Positions 1-7,775 are shown, counted from the first letter of the stretch. The stretch: DNA of 64,000 nucleotides from Gammaproteobacteria bacterium (GCA_016718385.1 JADKDK010000002.1:744001-808000), one strand, 5' to 3'. Notes: a model not told the origin generated them from the letters alone. Made by a program: numbers and translations.

Positions 1-83
1 CTCTGAAGGGCCCTCCGAATCCGCACCGGTCGGTGTTCGTTTAGAGTGGCACCGCCGACCGGCCACTACGCGCGAGCGCGCGA

Positions 84-1364
84 TCAGGTAGGCGTGATGC
101 CAATCGTGCGGTGGAACAGCCCCGGTTGCGTTACAGCAACGTCGGCCCGCAAGTGCGCGAGGAACCCGTATTGCAGATTGCCCGCGAAGGTTTCCCGCAA
201 CAGTTCAATGCGCAGATCGCTCCGGATTCCGAACACGAGCTTGGTCCAGTCGCCGACGATAATCGCGCTGGCAACCGAGGAAGTTCCTTGCGTCATCGTC
301 GTTGGCATGGCGGTCGTCACGTGGAACGGCACGTCGTCCAGCACGCGCGGGCGGTTCAACGGTTGGTACGTCGCGTCTTGCATCGCGCCAAGCTTGAAAT
401 ACTCGCGAGGAGCCATAACCGCCCCGTTCGCCGCACCGTTGTTGCTGGCGATCGCGAGCGCAGCGGCGACCAGTTCATCGAAGCTGTTGATCACCGCACC
501 GTTCGTGCCCATGCTGGCGCTGCCGATGCCGGAGGTGTTGAAAATGCCCCTCGGTTCCGGCGCCGTTCCGCTACCCATCAGCGCCACGCGGTCCAGCTCG
601 CCAGCCAGAGCGCCAGCGAGGCACGCCTGCAACATCGCCTCGATGTTGATGGAGTCCTCCACCAACTCGCGCGAGACTTTCACCAGCACGGCCAGCGAAC
701 GAGCCTGAAGTACCACGGAACCGAACGTTGGCGCCGATTCGGTAACGGCCGCGTTTTCTGCACGCCACGCCGGGACGGGGTCGCTGGCGATCGTCGCAAT
801 CGTCGTTTTCATGCTGTTCAAAATTGCTGTACCGGCGCCCGCCTTGATGCACACACTCTGCGCGCGAAGTGCGTCGATGAAGCCTTCGGTGACGACGCTC
901 GGAACGCTGTAACCACCGCCAGCATCGGAGCCTTCGGAGAGCGCGTTGCGGAGAGCCGGGTCATCGGTGCCCAAGAGCATCGCCTTCATGAAGTGTCCGG
1001 GCGTCAGCCCTGCCAGCTCGTGATCGGAGCGGGTGCGCGCGACCTTTTGCTGGTTCGTGAAGATGCGGGTTGCCGGGGTCACGCCATCGCCGTCTTGCAC
1101 GAGCTTGTCGGCTTCAAGCTGTAAATCGACGTTCTCGATGAGCTTGTGGATGCCGTCGACGGCGGCGAGCTCGGACTTCGTTGCGCTGCGGCCTTCAGAC
1201 TTCGACGCGGACAGGATGCGGCGAGACTCGTTGATCAGGCTTGCGCGGAAACGGTGAGTGTCGGCGGGGTGATTGGAGCGCGCCACCTTGCTGTTCAGCA
1301 ATTGCGGGCACGTCGCGTCGAGCGCTTGTTGCTCGGCTTCAGTCAGGTATTGACGGGTTTTCAT
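84..1364 (-). CDS. HK97-fold phage major capsid protein
   Basis: This is the structural protein that forms the icosahedral head. About 426 residues. The first ~110 residues are polar and helical, resembling the scaffolding delta domain of HK97-type capsid proteins. From about residue 145 the typical capsid core begins with GGYSVPSVVTEGF, followed by a P-loop/A-domain pattern (SRELVEDS near residue 235) and MGSGTAPEPRGIF. I chose the ATG at 1364 because a GAGGAAG ribosome binding site lies just upstream; an in-frame ATG 30 bases earlier has none. No protease or portal gene is visible; they may lie beyond the window start, as the 83 bases after the stop hold no recognisable gene. Confidence 0.93.
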   Translation of the reverse strand: MKTRQYLTEAEQQALDATCPQLLNSKVARSNHPADTHRFRASLINESRRILSASKSEGRSATKSELAAVDGIHKLIENVDLQLEADKLVQDGDGVTPATRIFTNQQKVARTRSDHELAGLTPGHFMKAMLLGTDDPALRNALSEGSDAGGGYSVPSVVTEGFIDALRAQSVCIKAGAGTAILNSMKTTIATIASDPVPAWRAENAAVTESAPTFGSVVLQARSLAVLVKVSRELVEDSINIEAMLQACLAGALAGELDRVALMGSGTAPEPRGIFNTSGIGSASMGTNGAVINSFDELVAAALAIASNNGAANGAVMAPREYFKLGAMQDATYQPLNRPRVLDDVPFHVTTAMPTTMTQGTSSVASAIIVGDWTKLVFGIRSDLRIELLRETFAGNLQYGFLAHLRADVAVTQPGLFHRTIGITPT

Positions 1365-1527
1365 GTGAGCTTCCTCGTTTGGTTCGGTGCGCAATGAGCA
1401 GCACGCGAACCGAAAATTAAATCGGTGTCGGTGTTGCCATCGCGCCTAGACGGGGAAGCCCGGGGAGGCGGAGAGGGTCGGCCGGCGCGGGGATCGGGGA
1501 AGCCCGGCTCCGCAGCGGATTGGTTAC

Positions 1528-1555
1528 ATTATAACGTTTCGGTTCAAGCATGGAA
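1528..1555 (-). promoter_or_regulatory. Possible promoter for the capsid gene
   Basis: On the minus strand there is a perfect TATAAT (1528-1533), with a weak TTCCAT 16 bases upstream (1550-1555). It lies at the end of the preceding small gene and ~165 bases before the capsid ATG. The leader between them also holds a 13-base direct repeat (CGGGGAAGCCCGG at 1451-1463 and 1495-1507). The strong -10 makes it plausible, but the -35 is poor; an activator-dependent late promoter is an alternative. Confidence 0.35.
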
Positions 1556-1819
1556 GTGGCCTCCGTTTTTCATGATCGCGAGCAGCGCGTCCTCGCCGAA
1601 CGCGTCGATGATCGCGACGCCGAGATCGGCCGGCTCCACGTCGATCAGCGCCGAGAGTTTCCGATGGTTCCCGGGGCGCGACACGCTCAGGAATATCTTG
1701 GTGTGGTGGCAGTACACATGGCCCTCCAGAAACATCGCGCTCGACGTGCGGACGCAATCCTCGCAGGCCAATCGGTCGAGCAGGTCGGCGCGTTCAATGT
1801 CGTCGTTCGGCATGGTCAT
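1544..1819 (-). CDS. Small Cys/His-containing element protein, unknown function
   Basis: 91 residues beginning MTMPNDDIERADLL, with a CEDC pair near residue 16 and a YCHH motif about 20 residues later, which together could bind one zinc ion. The second half is mostly hydrophobic-acidic without a recognised fold. The start at 1819 has GGAGGG upstream and overlaps the stop of the preceding gene as ATGA, so translation is probably coupled. It is the last member of a four-gene chain of small proteins between the replication genes and the capsid gene. I recognise no family; a small regulator or late-gene activator is possible but unproven. Confidence 0.6.
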   Translation of the reverse strand: MTMPNDDIERADLLDRLACEDCVRTSSAMFLEGHVYCHHTKIFLSVSRPGNHRKLSALIDVEPADLGVAIIDAFGEDALLAIMKNGGHFHA

Positions 1820-2079
1820 GATCTGGCCCTCCGTTGGGCATGGGTGGTCGTCGATATCCTCGCCCGCGCGCAGGCGGCGCACAGCGAGCCCCAAGCCACG
1901 ACGCGGAGCCGGGGCACCGTTCGCCCGGCCTCCAGCGTGCGCAGCTCCACGGGCTCCGTGGGCGGGCGCAGATCGTTGAACGGCTGCTGACACTCGGCGC
2001 AGCGCCGGCCGTCGCTGCAATCAGGCGCGAGCAGGTCCGCGAACAGCTCGGAGAGCGGCTTCCGTGGGCGTCCAGTCAT
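1816..2079 (-). CDS. Small zinc-ribbon-like element protein
   Basis: 87 residues with two Cys pairs: CAEC near residue 27 and CAAC near residue 68, the arrangement of a treble-clef or zinc-ribbon fold. The N-terminus, MTGRPRKPLSELF, is basic and looks like an AT-hook-type or short DNA-contacting tail. It overlaps both neighbours by ATGA (2076-2079 upstream, 1816-1819 downstream). Function unknown; the pattern suggests a nucleic-acid-binding regulator of the element. Confidence 0.6.
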   Translation of the reverse strand: MTGRPRKPLSELFADLLAPDCSDGRRCAECQQPFNDLRPPTEPVELRTLEAGRTVPRLRVVAWGSLCAACARARISTTTHAQRRARS

Positions 2080-2258
2080 CGGTCGCTTCCCCCGGCGCAG
2101 TAGCTACATATGCGGCCGGTCCGCGCGCGGCGCGGCCGTGGGCGGCGGTGGGCGTCGAGGTCGACTATGGCAACCGGGCGGCGGTCGCTGGTGAACTCCG
2201 CGCCGCAGCGGCAGCACACGCGGCCGGCTGACTCGTCCTTTCGGTCGAACCTGATCAT
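2076..2258 (-). CDS. 60-residue zinc-ribbon protein
   Basis: A tiny protein starting MIRFDRKDESAG with CCRC near residue 15 and CSYC near residue 51, the spacing of a minimal zinc ribbon. The middle is rich in Arg (DAHRRPRPRRAR), so nucleic-acid binding is likely. It overlaps the upstream gene at 2255-2258 and the downstream one at 2076-2079, both as ATGA, which supports it being translated despite its size. No family recognised. Confidence 0.55.
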   Translation of the reverse strand: MIRFDRKDESAGRVCCRCGAEFTSDRRPVAIVDLDAHRRPRPRRARTGRICSYCAGGSDR

Positions 2259-2614
2259 GGCTTGGCTCCGGGCACGGCCCTCATGTGCGGACGCATACCC
2301 GTACCATGCTCGGGATCGGCGGCTTGCAGGCGCGAAACGCTGGCGGCGGCGAGCGCCAGCCCGGCGGTGATGGCCTCGCCGACTCGATCGACCAGCCAGT
2401 CGGTATCATCCGTCCCGGCCTCGAAGGTCAGAATCTCGACGGCGTTTGCGATGGCCGCTACATGCCCGGCTATCGCGTTGACAGCGTGCGTTGCGCGGGC
2501 GTCCTCGTCATCCGCGCCGAGGAGCTCGATTGCTTCGACCAGTTGGACGGCCGCACTACGCAGCTTGGTGTGACTTGCGAGATTGCCCTCGCTCTCCTGC
2601 CTGTTCGGCTTCAT
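2255..2614 (-). CDS. Hypothetical element protein, first gene of the small-gene chain
   Basis: 119 residues beginning MKPNRQESEGN. Mainly helical and alanine-rich (for example AIELLGADDEDAR and AITAGLALAAASVSRL), with no Cys pairs and no recognised motif. I chose 2614 because GAGGAGGG lies eight bases upstream; an in-frame ATG 51 bases earlier begins a peptide encoded by the repeat array and is unlikely to be used. It directly follows that iteron-like array, which may hold its promoter or operator. Function unknown. Confidence 0.6.
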   Translation of the reverse strand: MKPNRQESEGNLASHTKLRSAAVQLVEAIELLGADDEDARATHAVNAIAGHVAAIANAVEILTFEAGTDDTDWLVDRVGEAITAGLALAAASVSRLQAADPEHGTGMRPHMRAVPGAKP

Positions 2615-2630
2615 CGTTTTCCCTCCTCGT

Positions 2631-2737
2631 TGTTCACGCTGTTCACGCTGTTCACGGGTTTGCATATACCCCTAATAATTGATGTTGTTGTTCTACCGCC
2701 TTTCTGATTCCCGTGAACACCGTGATCACCGTGAACA
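2631..2737. repeat. Two triplets of 8-base iterons in inverted arrangement around an AT-rich core
   Basis: TGTTCACG occurs three times at 2631-2638, 2640-2647 and 2649-2656, exactly 9 bases apart. The reverse complement CGTGAACA occurs at 2712-2719 and 2730-2737, with a one-base variant, CGTGATCA, at 2721-2728, again on a 9-base period. The two triplets face each other across 55 bases that are AT-rich for this genome. The array lies between the primase-helicase stop and the next start codon. This looks like a replication origin with initiator iterons, or an operator/promoter region; the sequence does not decide which. Confidence 0.7.
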
Positions 2738-2746
2738 GATCGGCCG

Positions 2747-4270
2747 TCACCACTGTTTCGACTGGCCGCTCGTCACGGTCAGCACCTTTTCCTCGGGGAT
2801 TTCGATCGCAGCCCGCTCTATCCACTCGGGCACGCTGTCGCGCCGGACGTAGAGGGTGGTCAGGTTGCCGTTCATCCGCTTGCGGCACAGCTTCACCAGT
2901 CCCGCCTCCTCCGCCGCCGCCGCGATCTGGGCCGGACCTCTGCCGTTGCGCGTCTTTTCGACGCCTGCGGCCGCGTACAACGTTTCCACGTCGAACAGGT
3001 CAAAGCGCGGGTTTGAAACCATGACGCCGATCACCGCCTCGGCTACCTCGCTGCGCGAGCTGGCGATTACCTGAGCTTTCGCGGAAGTCACCTTCGCGTG
3101 GCGCCCGGCGCTGTAGCCAGATAGGTCGCGCTCGCGCAGGAACATCGCGAAGCCGAGCACCACGGCCGGGTCGTTCACCGCGTCGCGCAGCGCCTTGTAG
3201 TAGCCGAGGTCTTTGGGCCGGTTGTCGTTGATCATCACCTCGTAACGGCGATCGGAGTCAGCCATCGGGATCGCGCTGCGATAGTTCGAAAACAGCAGCC
3301 AGCGGACGCAGTTGAATTCCATCGAACAGCGCCCGTACTTCGGATTGATCTCGTTTTCGGTCCGCGTGATGATCGACTTCATCCGCTCGGCGTGATTCCA
3401 TCGCTCGCCGCCGCCTTCGCGTATCTCGTCCACGATCGCGATCAGCTTGCGCGATAGCCGGCCGTTGAATCCGCTACCTAGCATTTGCTGGAGGTCGAGA
3501 CCCAGCGCGGTATTTCCCGGCCATACGCGCGCCAGCACGTTCGCCAGCGTCCCGCGCCCCGTGCCGGTCGCCGACGAAATATGTACCCATGCCGTGTGGG
3601 GCAGCTCGCCGGGGAATTGCTCGATATGCGCGAGCCAGTCGAGGAAGTCATCGGCCCGATCGAGGAACAGCCACCGGATATGGTCGACGATGATCTGCGG
3701 ATCGGCGCAGGCGCCTTCGCGCCGGTGCGCTCGCCACGTGTTCACGCACGCCTCGCCGTCCGGGTTGAGGCAGAATTCACCAGCGGCCGGATTGAACGTC
3801 ATGCCGTGTACGGCGAGCCGGTCCGGGCTCTTGCGCCATACCTCGATGGCGGGAACCTCGCGCACCTTCGCCGATCCGTCCTTGTTGAACGCGCCCTCCT
3901 CGGCGACCTTGACCTTGCTCGCGGCGTAGGCGTTTTTCGCGTCCGCGAGAACCATCGTGTGCATCGGGTGCGTGCGATCAAAAACGCGGCTCCCGTCGCT
4001 CAGGAACACAAACCGCTCGATCATTTCATCGGGCGTGATCACGTCGATCCTCGGATTTTCTGGCACGCCCTCGCCGATGATGCGCGCCTGTTCGCGATCC
4101 TTTCGGCGCGCCTCGTCGCGACGGCGCAGCGCCTCCTCGGCCTCTGCCGTGCGCCGGTTGAATTCGTCCACGGCGTCGTGATCGTCTCCCCAATCCGCGA
4201 AATCGTTACCCGCCTCGGTGACGGGCAGGGTCACGCGCGCCACGTTGGGCGGCAGCTCGCCGTCATGCAT
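2747..4270 (-). CDS. Phage/satellite primase-helicase ATPase (DUF5906-like)
   Basis: A replicative SF3-type helicase that would unwind the element origin. 507 residues. A variant Walker A, SSATGTGRGTLAN, lies near residue 240 and a Walker B, LIAIVDEI, about 40 residues later, followed by the sensor-like CVRWLLFSNY. The C-terminal ~100 residues form a winged-helix-like region. The N-terminus (PNVARVTLPVTEAGNDFADW) resembles the tail of a Toprim domain, as if the upstream protein and this one were once one polypeptide. I start at 4270 because GGAGGTGG precedes this ATG; it overlaps the upstream stop by 8 bases. Next to it lies the iteron array. Confidence 0.8.
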   Translation of the reverse strand: MHDGELPPNVARVTLPVTEAGNDFADWGDDHDAVDEFNRRTAEAEEALRRRDEARRKDREQARIIGEGVPENPRIDVITPDEMIERFVFLSDGSRVFDRTHPMHTMVLADAKNAYAASKVKVAEEGAFNKDGSAKVREVPAIEVWRKSPDRLAVHGMTFNPAAGEFCLNPDGEACVNTWRAHRREGACADPQIIVDHIRWLFLDRADDFLDWLAHIEQFPGELPHTAWVHISSATGTGRGTLANVLARVWPGNTALGLDLQQMLGSGFNGRLSRKLIAIVDEIREGGGERWNHAERMKSIITRTENEINPKYGRCSMEFNCVRWLLFSNYRSAIPMADSDRRYEVMINDNRPKDLGYYKALRDAVNDPAVVLGFAMFLRERDLSGYSAGRHAKVTSAKAQVIASSRSEVAEAVIGVMVSNPRFDLFDVETLYAAAGVEKTRNGRGPAQIAAAAEEAGLVKLCRKRMNGNLTTLYVRRDSVPEWIERAAIEIPEEKVLTVTSGQSKQW

Positions 4271-5057
4271 GATCCACCTCCGCACAGATCACCACCTGCC
4301 GCGCGGGGAATCGCTCGGCTACCTGCCGCGCGACCCGCTCCAGCCGGCCCTTGCTCCCGGCCACGTAGGCGCAGGCGTTGCCGCGATTCATCGCGAACAC
4401 GAGGCGCGCGGCGCTGGCCCATCCTTCCACCACAAACTGCGTCAGCGCCGGTTCGCGGTCGTTGCCCAGCACCAGCACGCCCTTGCTGCCGAAGGTCTGC
4501 TTTGCGCCGGCCTCGTTGATGACCTCCACGCCGACGAGCTCGCCGTCGAGCGTTCGGTACGGGACCACGAGGCAGTCGGCGTTCCGGCCGATCAGCCGGC
4601 CCGATACCGTCGCGCGGCCCGCGCCGGCCGCGTGGCGGATGCGCTTGCGCACGCCGTAGGGATGGGCGGCGACGGCGGCGTCCGATCGCGCCACGCGCGC
4701 CCAAATGTCCCGGGCGTAGTCGGCGGTCGATCGCTCAGGCTCGGCGCGCTGGCGCGCACCTCTGGGCACGGGATCAAAGGCGACGGGCGGCGCCTCGTCG
4801 GGTCGCATCCCGGCCTCGCGCGCCAGCTTGAACAGCGAGGCGGCGGTGATGCCGCCGCCCTCGCGTATCGAGCGCCACGTGTCGGCGAATGCCCGCGCGC
4901 TGTAGCGGTCGCTTTGCTGGCTCCACGCTTCGGCCACGTCGCGGCCGGCGTCGCCGAGCGCGGCCTTGACCGCCATCAAGACGCGGACCCATGTGTCGCG
5001 CTCGCAGTCTGGTGAGACCCAGCGCAAGGCGTCGCGTATTTCGGGGGCGGCGCTCAT
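4263..5057 (-). CDS. PriCT-2 / truncated Toprim-like primase component
   Basis: 264 residues. Residues ~1-85 match the PriCT-2 pattern found after primase domains (ALRWVSPDCERDTWVRVLMA, then a W-x-S-Q-QSDRY stretch and ITAASLFKLAREAGM). Residues ~160-264 resemble a Toprim-type region (VVPYRTLDGELVGVEVI, FVVEGWASAA, VVICAEVDHA) that stops abruptly where the second acidic motif would be, and the following gene carries what looks like the remainder. It starts at 5057, overlapping the upstream stop as ATGA. Either a real split primase or the product of a one-base error at the junction. Confidence 0.75.
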   Translation of the reverse strand: MSAAPEIRDALRWVSPDCERDTWVRVLMAVKAALGDAGRDVAEAWSQQSDRYSARAFADTWRSIREGGGITAASLFKLAREAGMRPDEAPPVAFDPVPRGARQRAEPERSTADYARDIWARVARSDAAVAAHPYGVRKRIRHAAGAGRATVSGRLIGRNADCLVVPYRTLDGELVGVEVINEAGAKQTFGSKGVLVLGNDREPALTQFVVEGWASAARLVFAMNRGNACAYVAGSKGRLERVARQVAERFPARQVVICAEVDHA

Positions 5058-5371
5058 GGCAGCGCCCGCCGCTGATCGTTGAGCCACGCCGTCACGCGCA
5101 CGGCGAGCGCGGAGCCGGCGTGCTTGTCCGGGTGGGCGAGCTGGATCAGTTCGCGCAGGCGCACCTTGTCCAGCACCGTCGCGGTGATGCTGCGTCCCGC
5201 CGCCACGCCGGCCTCGTAGCAGCGCCGGCACATCGCGCCCTCGTGGCACGTGCCGCCCTCGCGCGCGGCCTTGCTGGCCTTCCAGCAATCGAGGCAGCGC
5301 ACCTTCCACGTCTCGCCGGCCTCCCGGGCGAACCATGCGCCGCAGTCTGTGCATCGTGCTTCCTGTATCAT
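5054..5371 (-). CDS. Zinc-finger protein with a J-domain-like HPD motif
   Basis: 105 residues. The first ~60 carry four Cys clusters (CTDC, CLDC, a lone C in GGTCHEG, CRRC) that could hold two zinc ions. The C-terminal part, LRELIQLAHPDKHAGS, contains HPDKH, the hallmark of DnaJ-type J-domains, within what looks like helices II-III only. A good AAGGAG site precedes the ATG at 5371. It overlaps the primase component by ATGA, so a replication role is likely, perhaps recruiting host DnaK to the initiator as phage lambda does by other means. That role is inference. Confidence 0.65.
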   Translation of the reverse strand: MIQEARCTDCGAWFAREAGETWKVRCLDCWKASKAAREGGTCHEGAMCRRCYEAGVAAGRSITATVLDKVRLRELIQLAHPDKHAGSALAVRVTAWLNDQRRALP

Positions 5372-5437
5372 GTTGCGTCTCCTTCGCGCCCCCCGTCATC
5401 GCCGCCAAGCTCGGCGGGGTCGGCGCACGTCTGCGAT

Positions 5438-5737
5438 TCAGCCGGCGGATTCTTCGGCCGGCCGGCGGGTCGCCTGCCTCGGCGCGTACACGCGATGCGC
5501 GCGGGTCGTGAGCACGCGTTCAATCGCCGGCTCGATCCGTTCCGCATGTACGAAGATGCGCCCGGCGATCAGCCCGATCGCGCCGGCTTCCAGCAGCTCC
5601 TTGCGGTACGTGCGCATGAACCACTGCCACGAGTCCGGCGTTTCGAACAGGTGACCCGCGTGCAGGCGCCGCCACTCCTCTTGCGGCTTCCAGTCGCCGA
5701 GCCCGCCCGGGCTGGCTACAGCTTGTTGCTCCGTCAT
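5438..5737 (-). CDS. Small element protein, possible DNA-binding regulator
   Basis: 99 residues, first gene of the replication operon. The central part, WQWFMRTYRKELLEAGAI followed by GLIAGRIFVHAERIEPAIERVL, reads like a helix-turn-helix with a short beta wing, seen in small phage excisionase or regulator proteins. A GGAGG site lies ahead of the ATG at 5737. Its position between integrase block and replication genes is where satellites often keep an AlpA/Xis-type regulator. No family match can be claimed from sequence alone. Confidence 0.5.
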   Translation of the reverse strand: MTEQQAVASPGGLGDWKPQEEWRRLHAGHLFETPDSWQWFMRTYRKELLEAGAIGLIAGRIFVHAERIEPAIERVLTTRAHRVYAPRQATRRPAEESAG

Positions 5738-5895
5738 CCGTTGTTTCCTCCGTTGTGAATGACCGCATTTCGCCTCGCGCCACGGGGACTATTTGCGGTT
5801 CGCCATCGAAATTACGCGAGGGAAAACGGGGGCGGTGAACGATGCGCACGTAGCGGCGCTAATTGCGCACCGGGGCGAATTTCGGGCGCAAAGAA

Positions 5896-5921
5896 GCCCG
5901 CGCCGGCCCGAAGGTCGGCGC
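5896..5921 (-). terminator. Intrinsic terminator with UUCG loop
   Basis: On the minus strand a 9-base-pair stem (GCGCCGACC / GGCCGGCGC, one G-U pair) closes over a TTCG loop and is followed by GGGCTTCTTT. It sits 16 bases after the stop of the gene at 5937-6482, so it should end the integrase transcript before the replication operon starts. Confidence 0.7.
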
Positions 5922-5936
5922 GCGAACGGGGGCAAA

Positions 5937-6482
5937 TCAGCGGGAGGGGGCGAGCCGCTTGGCGGCGGTGACGAGGCGGCGGAGCTGGTTCGGGGTGATG
6001 GGCTTGCCGGTCTGATTGAGGATTTCTTCGGCGAGGCGCTTAGGCAGCCCGCGCTCGCCGAAATCCATCCCCAGCTCGTGCAGGAGGTCGCGCAGTTGTT
6101 GCGCGGTGAACGGGTGCGCGGCCTTGCGGGTGCGCTTTTGCGTCGCGGCGCGGCGTCGCTGGGCGTGGATCTTGTCGACCTCCCCGGCATGAAGCACGGC
6201 CCGCCGCGCGACGAACTCATTGTGCAGCGCCTCGATGCGCGCGAGGTCGACGTGCCCGCCGTACTGCCCGCTGGCGAGGCACAGGATCAGCTCGGCGGCG
6301 TCCGTGCTCTTGCCGGCGACTTCGGCGAGGTGGTCGATCATCCGGCCGAGGATGCCGTCGAGCTCCGCGTGGAACCGGTCCACGCGGTCCTGATCGTCGT
6401 AGCCGAGCGCGTCCAGCTCGGCGAGCCGGGTGCGCAGCACGTCGAGCCCGTGCCGGAAGTCGACCGGATCGTAGCCGGTCAC
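5937..6482 (-). CDS. Hypothetical protein translationally coupled to the integrase
   Basis: 181 residues, highly charged and helical. The middle (VDKIHAQRRRAATQKRTRKAA) is strongly basic, and the C-terminus (ITPNQLRRLVTAAKRLAPSR) looks like another nucleic-acid-contacting helix. Its ATG overlaps the integrase stop as ATGA (6479-6482), so the two are co-translated. It ends just before a clear terminator. Position suggests a recombination accessory or immunity protein, but I recognise no family. Confidence 0.55.
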   Translation of the reverse strand: MTGYDPVDFRHGLDVLRTRLAELDALGYDDQDRVDRFHAELDGILGRMIDHLAEVAGKSTDAAELILCLASGQYGGHVDLARIEALHNEFVARRAVLHAGEVDKIHAQRRRAATQKRTRKAAHPFTAQQLRDLLHELGMDFGERGLPKRLAEEILNQTGKPITPNQLRRLVTAAKRLAPSR

Positions 6483-7405
6483 GCCAGCGACCCGTTCGCG
6501 GCCGTCACGGCCTTCAGCAGATCGCCGGTTTCCAGCGAGCCGTAGCGCCGGGAGACCATGCGCGCGTCCGTGTGGCCTAGCACCTTGCTGGTGACGTGCA
6601 GGGACGCCCCGGAGCGCAGCAGGCGGGCCGTACAGATATGCCGCAGGTCATGCCAGTGCAGCGCGGGCTCGCCGATCTCCCCGCGCAGGCGGCGCCACTC
6701 CCGGCGCTCGTCGTAGGGTTCGAAGGCGTTGCGCTTGCGCGCGAATACCAGCGCCTGCGGGTCCGGCTTGTCGTAGCGGCGCAGCTCCGCCACCAGCGCC
6801 GGCACGAGCAGCAGCGTGCGCCACTCCCCGCTTTTGTGATCGAGGCCGACCTGCGCGACGCCCCGGTCCAGATCGGTATTCCCCCACGTCATCCGGCGCA
6901 GCTCGTTGCGCCGCGCGCCGCTGGTGAGCGCCGCCAGCACGAGCCCGTACATGCGGGGATAGGTCGAGACTTTCGCCAGCTTCAGCAGGCGTTCGACCTT
7001 TTCGTCGGCGACGTGGACCCGGCGCATCGGCTCCTTGAGCTTCGATCGGCCGGCGAGCGGATTGGTGAAGCCCTCCGGGGCGCCCGTGCGGCGGCGGAAC
7101 TTGATCGCCCAGCCGTAGATGGCGGCAATATCGGTGTGCTCGCGGTTCACGGTCGCCGGGGCGTAGCCGGCATCGGTCAAGGCGTCGAGGACCGCCACCA
7201 CGTCCTCGGCCGTGATTTCCCACGCGGGGCGCGGGCCGAACACGGCGAACCATTTTCGCAGGCGGCAGTCGCGCGGGCCGTTGGGTGGGCGGGCGGCAGT
7301 GTAGGCGTCCACCAGTTCGCGGAACGTCAGGGACCGGGCGCGGAGCACCGGGGCGTCGATCACGCGCAGCAGGTCTGCGTGCGCGAGTTTTTGAGCATTT
7401 GCCAT
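6479..7405 (-). CDS. int: Tyrosine recombinase/integrase
   Basis: Site-specific recombinase that inserts and excises the element. 308 residues. The N-terminal ~120 residues are a SAM-like core-binding domain (ITAEDVVAVLDAL, ATVNREHTDIAAIYGWA). The catalytic domain shows the Arg of SGARRNEL, HDLRH with the HxxR pair, LGH in KVLGHTDARM, and the nucleophile Tyr in SRRYGSL. I use the ATG at 7405, preceded by GGAG; a GTG 24 bases upstream is an alternative. The gene begins ~100 bases from the 3' end of tRNA-Val, the probable attachment site. Confidence 0.93.
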   Translation of the reverse strand: MANAQKLAHADLLRVIDAPVLRARSLTFRELVDAYTAARPPNGPRDCRLRKWFAVFGPRPAWEITAEDVVAVLDALTDAGYAPATVNREHTDIAAIYGWAIKFRRRTGAPEGFTNPLAGRSKLKEPMRRVHVADEKVERLLKLAKVSTYPRMYGLVLAALTSGARRNELRRMTWGNTDLDRGVAQVGLDHKSGEWRTLLLVPALVAELRRYDKPDPQALVFARKRNAFEPYDERREWRRLRGEIGEPALHWHDLRHICTARLLRSGASLHVTSKVLGHTDARMVSRRYGSLETGDLLKAVTAANGSLA

Positions 7406-7502
7406 GCTGTTCGCTCTCCGTTTGTTCACTGCCGGGATGGCAGCGAGGCAAGGGTTGCGAACCGCATCTAACTCCCCGTGGCGCGAGGACTTTTTCCAAA
7501 TT

Positions 7503-7579
<77 letters not shown>

Positions 7580-7593
7580 GCGAGCAGGCGCGC

Positions 7594-7621
7594 ATTATAC
7601 TGGCTCGGCTCCGGGGTGCAA
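7594..7621 (-). promoter_or_regulatory. tRNA-Val promoter
   Basis: On the minus strand TTGCAC (7616-7621), a 16-base spacer, and a perfect TATAAT (7594-7599), ending 14 bases before the tRNA 5' end. A short GC-rich inverted repeat (CCTGC/GCAGG) follows in the leader. Strong sigma-70 type promoter. Confidence 0.75.
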
Positions 7622-7775
7622 ATGATTATGCGCAGGCAGGGTCCAACACCGGCACCGTCCTGCACGGTAATTGTACGAATCCACCGTCAGCGCGAATCCC
7701 GATATCATTCCACTCCAGCTGAGCGGGGCTTGGGCCTCGCGACCCTCCGCGCCACAGGAGCCGGGCCCGTTACGC

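Larger units (their letters stand above)
1..7502 (-). mobile_element. Integrated phage or phage-satellite element at tRNA-Val (left end outside window)
   Basis: All genes here run on the minus strand, away from a tRNA-Val gene whose 3' end faces the element, with a tyrosine integrase as the first element gene. That is the usual layout of an element integrated into the 3' end of a tRNA. The content is integrase, hypothetical genes, a PriCT-2/Toprim-like protein, a primase-helicase ATPase, small Cys-rich proteins and an HK97 major capsid protein. Genes are joined by 4-base ATGA overlaps. The compact order integrase-replication-capsid fits a capsid-encoding satellite as well as a shortened prophage. 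No second copy of the tRNA 3' end is visible, so the far attachment site and any terminase or portal genes lie before base 1. Confidence 0.85.

Noticed and set aside
1451..1507. 13-base direct repeat CGGGGAAGCCCGG as an attachment site
   Set aside because: It is internal to the element and does not match the tRNA-Val 3' end.
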